From Phyto melanocephala (Eukaryota; Arthropoda; Insecta; Diptera; Rhinophoridae), in assembly GCA_941918925.1 (NCBI GenBank), contig OW799236.1, positions 84,470,213 to 84,534,212 on the forward strand: 64,000 nt of DNA. The letters run 5' to 3'. Made by a program: the position numbers and the translations under genes. Shown here piece after piece: positions 48,201 through 60,200 of this stretch. The stretch's first letter is position 1; every line of letters begins with the position of its first letter. The notes under the pieces are model-generated. The model did no database searches. It was given only the letters and a program-made list of their open reading frames with translations, and was not told where the DNA came from.

Positions 48201-51200
48201 TGTACCAGCAATGCTTTTTATTGCATTAAAATGATTTTTTGTGTGAGCGTTCAGTATATAAAATTAAGCGTTTATTTCGCATCAACAATATTTTCAGAAT
48301 GCCTTTTCGGGATTTTAGAATTTGCTTATCCATTCGTTCAATTTTGGATTACTAGCCCACTCTTTTCGAAATTTTTTATTCATTTTGCAAGTTTTGTTGC
48401 TTACGACTTTTATTAATTAAATGTCACTTTATAACTAAAATCCGGTTAAATCCAAATAAAAGATACACGATAAACACTGAAAGCTATTATTTAAGCATGT
48501 ACCAAACCATACCCAAAATTACTACTACAAGTGGAGTCTTAATGACACCACACTGCTTCCCTGTTTATGTATCTTTTAGATTAAGGTTGGGGGGGGTTAG
48601 CCGTGAGGTATCTCAGCAGATTTATTAGTCTGATATCAGATATCTCAGAGAGGTCATCAAGTATATATTTGCCCAAGATCCTGTGTCTTTTGAAAGCAAG
48701 AACATAAAAACCGATTTCTCTACTCAAAATCCAAATGGATATTTTTAGTCCATTTTTAGCTCCATTTTATATGGTAAATGATATTGATTTTGAAACATAA
48801 ATATTCTTCTTGCACAAAAGAGCCCAACTTTTGTCTTTGTGTAGCTGATAAACAAAAAAAAAATGGCTTGAAACGTTAAAATACAAAGCAAATTAATGTC
48901 GGGCAAACAAATTAAAGTCAATGATCACTTCCTTTTTTTTTTTTTTTTGTTAACGGTTTAAAGTGTGGTTTGTGTTTTGAGAGTAAGTTTTTAATTCTCA
49001 TTTTACTTAACTTTTCCCAGGATCTCACCTAATATTTTTGTATAATGTTCAAACTTATTACAGTGTGTATCATACAATTGTTTCTATACACACTACGCTT
49101 TACATGAATAGGTTCCATATTTTTATAATAAATTTAAGCTTGCTTTTCTCAAGACAATTTATAAAAAGGAATATGTTGTACTTTGTACTAAGGATTTAAC
49201 AGTTAAGACGAAGAGTATAAGAAAAACAAAAAAAGAATTAAAACAGTAACAACATAAAAAACATGGAATCAATAAAGTTTGCTTATTGATTTTATTTTAA
49301 TTTTTTATAATGTGGTTAGGTTAAGCAGGCTGATGATATTGAAGGTTATCACACTTGGGTCCACGACTGCTCCCTTTGTGATGCGTGATATATAGGATGT
49401 CGCGTGTAGCGACACCCATAGAAAAACGGTCCTACAATCTAGAACCAGCACGACGCATGAAGAAACGAACATAATATCCTAACGTCAGCCCGAGATATAC
49501 TAGCCAGATCGTAAAGAAAACTCTCCTCCAGATTTTAAGCACTATGTCCCGCAATAGCTGGCAATGGCAGAGCAAGTATTTCACAAAAAGATGCCAAATG
49601 GGCTGATAAGAATTTGTTCTCACTTTCGTATTTTGTAATTCCAGGGTATCAATTCTCGTTCTATGAAACTATGAAATGAAAAGTTTTTGTGTGTAATATC
49701 ATATGGTGCCACCATACCCTTTGTCATGGCAAAAACTTTTTCATTTCACAGTTTCACAGAACGAGAATTGAGTCCCTGTTCTATGACTCCATATAACGAT
49801 ATTGCACCATATACCATAATACGCAACTATGGCAATGGGCTAGAAAACGTTCTACCTATCTCAAATTATGTAAATAGAAATTTTAATCATCGGGTCCATC
49901 AAAGTTTAATCTTTTTTTCATCTGAGGAAACGATTTCTTCACACAGTCTTCCAAGTCATGTATTCTTTGGAAAAAAAAGCAACCGTAATTCCTGGTTCCT
50001 GGTTTAATGGTGTTTTTTCGGCAACTTAATTATATTAATCAATTAATAGAAATTTCATGGCCTGACAGATATTGATCAACATAGGCATACATTATTGCCT
50101 TCTCTAAAACTATTTTTTGTTTTTTGATTTAAAAAAATGCTTAAATATTTTGTAGGTAAAACCAAGGCAAATTTATTCATCAGGTAATCGCAGTTCTACA
50201 ACAAATACAACAATTCAAAAACAACATGTATTTTGTTGCTAGAATTTTTATTTCAGATGTCACAGTCAGCTGTATAAAATAAACCGAAAAAGTGAAAAAG
50301 AAATACAAAAATTTTTCTGGATAAAAAATTTAAAGCAATAATTATTTATTAAATTAGTTTTGTTATAATAAATAATTAATAAATTAATTTTAAGTAAGAC
50401 TTGGGAAACATGAATTCGCGGTTGTTTGGCTAGAGGTAACATTTCTTTAACTGCGAATCAAAAATAAATTTTTTTTATAAATCTGTTTGTTTTTGCCTTT
50501 TAGAATTATCAAATACAAACCAGGAAGTGCAAAATCATTACAAATTAAGTCAAAAAAACTATTGGCCGGTTAATTGGCTGAAAGAAAATAAGAAGAATGG
50601 AACCTCTCCACTGCCAGGAATATCGAAAATGGACCTGTTTGTAAATTTATTACTGCTCTGCATCATTCAAGCAAACTTTAAGAAAATAAAATGTTAAACT
50701 AGGGATACAAATATACGGCGGAACTTCTATCTTTTTGCATACCAAAAATCGTTAAAGTAAAACAATGCAATTAAGAATTAGTTTTTGAACTATAAATATC
50801 GTGATGTAGTGCAATTATGCATTTGCGAACAGATCTAAGATCTACAAACTCAAGTTCAAATTGTATTTGCATTTAAATTATCCTTTTCTTAAAATATATT
50901 ATCAAATATTTTTTAATAAAGACATAAAATTTATTTACAAAATAATTGAAAAATTAATTAAGTTCCATATCACATTTAATTGTCAAACAAAAAAAAAAAC
51001 AAAATTTACTATGAATTTACAGACACAAACGTAAACAAAGTTGACATCTGAAATTTAAATCAAGTAAAGAAAAAAATAGTCAGCTGTTCAAATAGGAGTA
51101 CCTGATGAATAAATTTGCCTAGGTTAAAACTAACATATCGACTTTTGCGTCACATTTTCTTCACATATTATAGAAAAGTGCGCAGATTAAATCTGACTCG

Positions 51201-54200
51201 ACTTTTTCGACTATTATTTGTTTACATTCTTTTTCTCAATTGCTAAACCTTTAGTTAAAAAGTACAAGATAAACCTCTCCATGAAGCAAGCTTAAATTTA
51301 TCGTTAAAACACTGCACTTATTCATGTGAAGCGAAGTGTGTGTGTCCAGTATTATTTCAAACAAAAAAATGTTTATTTTCAGATTCTATTGTTCATTTAT
51401 CAGTTTGTTTAATGGTGGAAAAGGGATTAGCCATGGTAAGTAGAAAATATGTATATTGAATTTTATTCCAAAAACAAAAATTTTAGTTTCCAAGCCTTAT
51501 AATAAATGATTCTTTGAAAAAAAATTATATTATTTTAAAATTTACTTTCGACTTATTATGATTTTTAACAATTTGGTTTTTCAACAGGTTTTTTTCCCCC
51601 AAAATAAGTCATCTTTTGTTTAACTGTGTAGTGTAATAGGAGATCATTATTTTTTCATTTTTATCAACACGCAATTTGATAACATTCCTTATACCCTTAA
51701 AATTTATTTTTGAATGAATATGAAGAAAATGTCACTTGGAAAAAATAAGAAATTCATTATGATTCCCGTATGCTGTTATCATTAAAGTGTAGGTTAAATA
51801 GCAGATGTAAATAAAATACAGTCAACCCGCTATAATTCGTAATCCGTTAACTCGAAAACCTCAACAATGCGAAATAAACAGCTGGTCCCTTGAGAAAAAC
51901 TCTATATTCGCAAAAATCTCATTCATTTGAGCCCTTTTGTTAATTTGACATACATATCTTAATCGTAACTATCTATATATAGGTATATGTATATAAATTA
52001 ATGCCACTTTTGATTATAATTTTATAACTCATAACTCCGCACCAAATATTTAGGCTTTGTTTGGACAATTTAGTAGATGGTTTATGTGAAGTTTGCACAA
52101 AACCCGTCGAGCGGTTTACGGGTAAAAAAGGGTAAAATCAATAACTCAGTATCTCCGGGCTTAATAAAGATATCACAAAAATTCAGAAAGGACCAAAGAG
52201 CCTGTTAAAAATAATTGGAAAGGTGTCTGGTACTTTTTGGAAATTTTGAGTTTTAAGGGAATTAAACGGGTAAAATTTTAATTTTTATACTTTTTTGCAT
52301 TTATCTTTGAGAGCGATAGCAATAGGAAAAAAGTAAAAACGTAGTTTTACTCTCCTTAAAACAATCTATAATGAATTTTTGTACTTTTTAAAAGTTTTGG
52401 AATTTAGGGGGAAAAGGGCTTAAAACAGGTTAAATCGGTTATATTGTATCTTCGGACCTAATGCATGTAGTTTTTTTTATTATTTAACTTAATACGTAGC
52501 GAAGCGCGTACCGGGCGGCTAGTCTCTTATAAATGATAATAAAAACCAATATGTTTAAAAACAAGTAAAAGCGCTATATTCGGCCGTGCCGAATCTTATA
52601 TACCCTTCACAACGTGTAGTCATGCAATAACAGTAAATTCACGTATGTATGTTAAAAAAAACAAAAAAAAAAAATAAAAAATAAAAAAAAAATTTAAAAA
52701 AAAAATTTTAAAAAAAAATTAAAAAAAAAAAAATTATTATATACATATATAATATATATAAAACAAAAAAAAAAATAAAAAAAAAATTAAAAAAAAAAAA
52801 AATAAAAAAAAATAATAATAAAAATATATATAATATATTAAATAAAAAATAAAAAAAAAAAATAAAAAAAAAATTAAAAAAAAAAATTTTAAAAAAATTT
52901 AAAAAAAAATTTTTTTGCCTCAGCTGGGATTCGATGCCACGTTTTCTCTAACCAGTATACACGTTTGTATGTATGTATGTTGTTGTTGTAATGTTGTTTT
53001 TATGAAAAGAAAATCGAGGTGGTCGTGGGTTTTTGCTCATATCTCAGTTGTTTATGTACCGATGTTTCTGATTTTCAATACCGATCTACTCCCGAATATT
53101 TCTGATATTTTAATACCTTACCCGGGTCCAACCTATGTCGGGGGGCTTCAAAAAGTTGATTTCAACATACACACGGACAGACGGTCAGACGGACAGACGG
53201 TCAGGGCTTAATCGACTCCTCTATTCATAAGCTTTCAGAAAATATATACTTTATGGGGTCGGAAATGAAAATTGTAGAAATTTCACACGGAATGACAAAC
53301 CTATATATACCCTTTTTCACTGTGTGAAGGGTATAAAAATACAAAGACAATATTTTTTTGCAAGTTGATTTACAATTCCTGTTAGTTTTCTTTTTGAAAA
53401 CTTGTATGTTTCTTAAGTATAGTTTGTTTCAAGTTTTTTTGAAGAGTGTGACGTAAAACTGTCAAAGAAAAACAATGATAGAACATTAACATTGGCAAAA
53501 ATGACATAATTATTGCAATTGTTAATGAAGTTAACGCTTTCATCAATTTTGTACAAAGAGAATTCATAATGGAAGCTGCTTAAGGTTGTAAAATAACATG
53601 AATTATTTTTGTTGTTTATTTCATACTAGACAAACCCGGCGCGCATTGCTACGCCCCTTAATGAATCGAAATGCATTCTAAATTTTAATTGAATATCAAG
53701 TGCAAAAACCTAAAAATTATAATTTTTTTTATGGGCGTGGCATTGCCCACTTTTCTAATCACGAAATTGTAAAGTAACAATATGTGTGCAAAGGTTCAGA
53801 AAAATCAGACCAGTGCAAGTACCTCAAAATTATAATTGCTTTTATGGGCGTGGCCCTGCCCACTTTTCTGATCACGAAATTATTTAGTCATGACACCTCA
53901 ATATTTATTTATTTATTTATTTATTTCATTTATTTATTACTAATCGGTAAGCCAAATGAATGGCCAAAATGATTACAATGATATATACTTATAGTATTAA
54001 TGACACTTTTAATTTCTAATGCAAAGTTTCAGAAAAATCCGTCTGGTGCAAATACCTCAAAATTATAACCTTTTTTTATGGGCGTGACCCTGCCCACTTT
54101 TCTAATCACGAAATTATATGGTTATGATAGCTTAGTATGTGTGCAAAGTTTCTGAAAAATCGGTCCAGTGCAAGTACCTCAAAATTAAAATAGCTTTGTC

Positions 54201-57200
54201 ATTCCGTTTGTAATTTCTACAATTTTCATTTCCGACCCCATAAAGTATATATTTTCTGAAAGCTTATGAATAGAGGAGTCGATTAAGCCCTGACCGTCTG
54301 TCCGTCTGTCCGTGTGTATGTTGAAATCAACTTTGTGAAGCCCCCCGACATAGGTTGGACCCGGGTAAGGTATTAAAATATCAGAAATATTCGGGAGTAG
54401 ATCGGTATTGAAAATCAGAAACATCGGTACATAAACAACTGAGATATGAGCAAAAACCCACGACCACCTCGATTTTTTTTTCTCAAAAACAACATTACAA
54501 CAACAACATACATACATACAAACATGTATACTGGTTAGAGAAAAAGTGGCATCGAATCCTAGCTGAGCCAAAAAAAAATTTTTTTTAATTTTTTAAAAAA
54601 TTTTTTTTTAATTTTTTTTTTATTTTTGTTTTATTTTTTATTTAATATATTATTTATATTTTTATTATTATTTTTTTTTTTTAATTTTTTTTTTATTTTT
54701 TTTTTTTTTTTTTGTTTTATATATAATAATTATAATTATATATAATAATTTTTTTTTTTAATTTTTTTTTAAATTTTTTTTTTTAATTTTTTTAAATTTT
54801 TTTTTTAAATTTTTTTTTTAAATTTTTTTTTTAATTTTTTTTTTCGTTTTTTTAACATACATACGTGAATTTATAATTTTACAATGGGATGTTTTTATAT
54901 ATGTATGTATGTACGTATTTCATATGGCATGAATGGTGACACAAACTACTGTTATTTCATGACTACACGGTGTGAAGGGTATATAAGATTCGGCACGGCC
55001 GAATATAGCGCTCTTACTTGTTTGTTTTTCAAAAGATTCTGATGAAATTTTCAGGTAAAATGTACCATTATGGACTTATTTTTGTTTTCGAATCTTCAAA
55101 AGTAATATTCTTTGTTGTAGGATGAAATTAAAGGAGAGAAATTGTGAGTTTAAGGGGTTTAAATTGCAGATTTAATATTCAAAGACAAACTTTGACCACG
55201 TATCTTAAGCAATTTTTTTATCGACCCCTGTGCGCGAAGTTATCGTATGTTACAAAAACAAATTTTTATAAATAAAAACGTAAATAACACTGCTACATAC
55301 AATAAAATGTACACAGCGTTATCTCCATAACTAAAACAGTTATCGCTATAATATTTTATCAGCAGATGGATTCATGGATGTAGAGCCAATTTGCATAAAA
55401 AAGTCAGTTTCGAAAAAAAACGTAACATACGATAATTTTGCGCATATGGATTGATATGTTGATGAACAGCGTCTGGTCTACACTTCCTGTAAGTTTCATT
55501 TTGGAAGACAGTATGGTTTATGAGATATTAAAAAATATCATAGAAAGTTAAAAAAAGAAAATAATTTTTGTTTCAAATATTAAAATATTGATATAAACAA
55601 AAATTATTTCAGCTTAAGGGGTTTTTATAATAAAAATAAATGTTTTTAATTTTATTAGTTGCCTAGCTGGAAAGGCCCTAACTCAAATTTTGTACAAAAT
55701 TAAGTTTTTCAGTGATTTTAATAAATTTCACACAAATTTCACCTTTTCACTTAAATTTAATGCAATAGTATTGAAAATAACAGTTTCACAAGCAACTTAA
55801 CAAACGAAATTACATTATGATTACACAGTTTCTATAACGTCTTTTCTTCGCCTGCAAAGTTACAATTATTTGAGTTAGGGCCTTTCTACATGTGACCAAC
55901 GATATACAGCTGCAGAAAAAAAATTGCACTAAAGGGTTTGTTTATATATATGTTTATATATTAACTTAGATTTAGTTCCCGATATCTTCCTGCCACTTCT
56001 AAAAGGAATAAGAGAAATATCTATGCTACGTAAACAATTTTATTGAATTTTATAAAAAAAACTCAAAAATTACGTTCAAGAGTAAAAATTTGGAAGGTCA
56101 AAAATAGCACTATTCATGATACAAAATTAAACTAGAATTTGAATAAACAATAAATAAAATGAAGTAAATATATTAATATGTTGTGGCATGTACTTTGTTG
56201 GCAATAACGGCAGCGCAGCGCTTCGGCATGGAGTCAGTTAAGTTTTTAATTTTTTTTTTTTTTAATATTTTCTCCAATGACTCAATAACTACAACCCAAC
56301 GTTACTCGTTATTAGTATGTTTGGTTTCACACATCTTTTTCTTGATTTTCTATTGGGTTTAAGTCTGGTATTTAAGAGCGAAAACTGCAATATTTTTTGA
56401 CAACTAACTGAGTAAAAATCGATTCCCCCACTAAATGAAATTAAAAACTATAAATGCTATAACTCTTATTGAGCTTGGAGGATAGACACGCATAGACTTA
56501 TTTAAATGATTTAAAATAATTTTCCACTATAAAACGGTGATTAAAAAATATCCTTCTTATATTGAAACAAAGTTAACTATATAATGTTAAGAACAATACT
56601 TGTTATTAAAAGCTTAAACATAAAAAAATGTTAAAAAGACTTACCCTTTGTTCTGAATTTTCTTATATTTTTATCAAACTCCCAAATCCTGGTTTTAAAT
56701 ATTGTAATTTTTCCAACTCTTTTTATTTAATTTATTGGCGTAATATGTTTATGTTCCGCCTTTAATGTAGGTATGTTGTTTTGTTTAAAATATGATTAAT
56801 ATTGTATCTTGAATTTAATTAAGGAAAATCTAAAATTTGTTCGAAAAATTTTATTTTAGTCTTGCGTTACTTTTACATAAAAAACTTAAATGCCAAAAAA
56901 ATCAATCAAATAAATTTAACAAAATTTAAAAAATGTACATTTATGTATATAAAACAGTAAAAAAGAGGCATAAGAATAAAATACAATAGGACAACTTAAA
57001 TAATACGTACACCATATTGAGCGCAATATTTTTGCAAAGCTTCTTTGTGATTATCACTAATAGCAGCAACCATCTGTGGTACCTCGCCAGGACGTGATTG
57101 TGATAATTTAGCCAAAGATTCAGCTAAAACTTTACGCCCGTCTGAGACTTCTGGTAGGAAATCTTGAGTTTTGGGTTGGGCATAGCTTAATTGCGAAAAT

Positions 57201-60200
57201 GCTGCCTGGTAGCCAGTAGTATCATCGGGTTCGACAAAATTGTCGCCCTCTAAAACAGTTTTATCTGGAGGCAATTCGAAAAGCTCAACCAAGGCTTGCA
57301 ACAGTCTAGACCAATTTTGATTGTAGGGTGGTGCTAACATGGCAGGGCATTCGCAAAGTATTTTGGAAACGCCAACCGCAACAATTTTACGTTCTAATTC
57401 AAGAGATACTTTAGCCATATCTGGAATAAATACACGGTCGACTACCATGCCAAACATATTGGCTTGTATTTGATCAATTAACTCTACCAAAGCTGGAGCG
57501 CCCAATTTAGCGGTATAGTAACAAAAGAATACGATAATACCTTTGACGTATTTGGTAGTTTTAGACAAGGACAATCGTTGGAACAACAAAGCAAATATTT
57601 GACGCATACTGGCCTGTAGATCGTTCGATGGATAATAGGTCAAAAGATTTTGCAGGAGATAAAAGCCTTCATGATCATTTGCCTTTGAGGCGATCATTTT
57701 TTGAAATATACCCAAAATAGCGTTCTGAAAATATAAAAAGTAAAATTAATTTTTTTAAATTTTATGAGCTTAACAGTGCGTATAAAAAGCTTACCAATTT
57801 TTCCATTGCTGCTATTTGTGCTGAACCTTGTTTAATAAAAGCACATAGTAGACGTATAAGTGGTGTAACATTGCCAGATCTATCCCATAAAGGAGGTGCT
57901 AGCAAACAAGGAAACAGGGCCCAATAAGGTTCGGGTATAGTACCAGAACCTTCACGTATTTCCAGCAACAAAGACAACATTTGAAACACGTAAGGCATAA
58001 ATTCCAAAATATCTTGTTGTAGTATTCCCTGGAAAACGGGAAACAATACCTCTTCAAAAGAACCAACCGCAGCAGCTTCAGTTTTGCAAACAATTCTGGT
58101 GATAAAAATTAATTAATTTAATATACATATACGTATTTTTTTAAATTTGAATAGAACTTACTTGATCGCCAGAGATATAGTTTCAAACAAATAATGATTA
58201 AAGTGGGGCCTGGATGGATTTTTGGCAACCATTGTTAAAATTTCGGTTAAACGAGGTAAAGCCACTCCCATAAATGGCAAAGAGTGCTCTTGCAGTGATG
58301 AAAAACTTCTCATTATAGCTTTCATTACATACTCATTTTCGTTGGAGCCGGGCAAAGCCAGAGTTGCGAATAAGCCACTTAAGAGATCATTACCCACCGA
58401 TGCTAAATGTTGGGGTCCAATACTAAAATAATATGTATGCAATGCATGAACTATGAATTGTAAAAACTGAAATCTTATTGTACTTACAGTAAAGCATTTG
58501 TTGGATCTTTCATTGTAAATATGCGATCTAATGCACAGGCAGCATAACTATGTACCACTACACTTTCGGTAGGCAAATGGCGTATTAATTGGGGCAAAGC
58601 TGCCAAAAGCGTTTGTTGTCCCAATAAACTACGGAATACCATAACGAATTTAAGTGCCGCGGATTTCAAAACAGGAAGTTCATTAACTGTAATAATTGTT
58701 TATAAAAAAATCAAAATTTCTTTGCAAATAAATTCAAACTTACTATTTGGCCTCTCCAGCTCTGGCACAATTTGTTGGGCACAAAATTCTGGCAAAGGTA
58801 CCAACTCTGAAGCTTGTGTAATACCATGTTTTTGGGTACCACCACGTGAAGCAAATGAAGTTACCAAGTAAATGGCAGTATCCTTAGCGCGCCAGTTAAC
58901 TGCAGGATTTTCTTTATATTTTGCTAATAAAATATCTAAATATTGACCAAAAATGCCAAAAATCTTGGCTTCGAAATTTTGTGATAACGTCTTAACCAAA
59001 TCACAAGCAGCACGACGTCTAGTGTCGATGTCGGATCCCTCAATATCACGACGTATATACTCTTCAGGGCTATCTTCGAAAAGTTCTTCATCGGATTGAC
59101 GAAAATCCAAATTCGGTATAACTACCTTTTCACAAATATTTGCTAAAATTTCTGGATTTTCGAATATTTTGCGATATTGAGTACGTTCGGCAACAACCGA
59201 CAAAAATTGCAAAGCATTGGACACCAACTAAAATTATTTGACTTTAACATAATTTTGCTTCTTATACCAAAAAAAAGTTAAAAAAAAACTTACCGCATCA
59301 TATTTCGTTTGCATTCCGGTTTTAACTAACAATTCCCATACTGCTGTAACAAAGGTCTCCATATAGGGCGCAAATTCTTCGTCATATTTTTGGGCATACA
59401 TGCCAATATTTTCACACACTTGTGAACGCAAATGTTCCAAAACCCCAGCATCTTCATCATCACCCGTATGCAAGCAGGGTACATCTACAGTAAGAAGTTC
59501 ATGGAAAACCTTCATCCATGTAGCCATATTATCTTCAAAGAATTCTGGCAAGTCTTGGGAATTTAACGAATAGAAGACTTTGCAAACCAGCACTAAAGAG
59601 CCGTAAATTACTTTCAATGCTTCTGTATTGTTCTCGTGTACTTTCGTCAATTGCATTGTAGCCAAAACTAAATCAGTTAATGGCTTCGCCATACGATCTA
59701 ATACCAATTTGATTTCTTCCCACAGATTTTGAGACTTAAATTCGTAACGATAACGTTTAAACAATGAATGCGCCGTTTGCAATACACCATTGATGACATT
59801 GAAATCTCCGGTGGCAAATTTATCAACCATTTCGTCGATAAGTTGTGGCCACTTTTTAGGAAAATCATATTTTCCGATTATACTAACGGCATCACTTAAC
59901 TGTTTTTGTAGAGCTAATGGAGAACGCAGCATTAGAGTGACAATCAGGGTTTTAATAGTGTTCCGATCATCAATATGTATTTTATCCGGAATCTCAGAGT
60001 CCTATAATTAGCGGGAAGAATATTTCGAATTAAGGTGTTTTTTGTAAATGTTAATAACATATATAACATATATTTTTTACATTTTAAACTTTTTTTAAAC
60101 TTTCATCACGTTTGCAAAAGTTTATTTATACAAAAATCCTATTAACCCTATCAAGAAGCTTTCATTAAACCCCAGAAAGAGTTTTCTTTACAAATTTCCC

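Larger units (their letters stand above)
46669..51382 (+). other. mdy intron 3, repeat-filled
   Basis: A GTAAGT donor at 46669 and TTTTCAG acceptor at 51382. It holds an inverted pair (47997-48017 and 48743-48763), a non-LTR fragment (48596-48708), non-LTR-like debris near 49310-49620, a palindromic MITE (49643-49777) and a hAT-like element (50163-51122). A GGGGCCGAATGACGATA block at 46864 resembles the MITE end at 31386. No nested gene is seen. Confidence 0.8.

Noticed and set aside
54185..54571. 128-codon minus-strand frame shared with 24110-24397 and 52915-53211
   Set aside because: It is shared because the three Helentron-like copies are nearly identical. It runs through the GACAGACG microsatellite, has no domain, and other copies have it broken.
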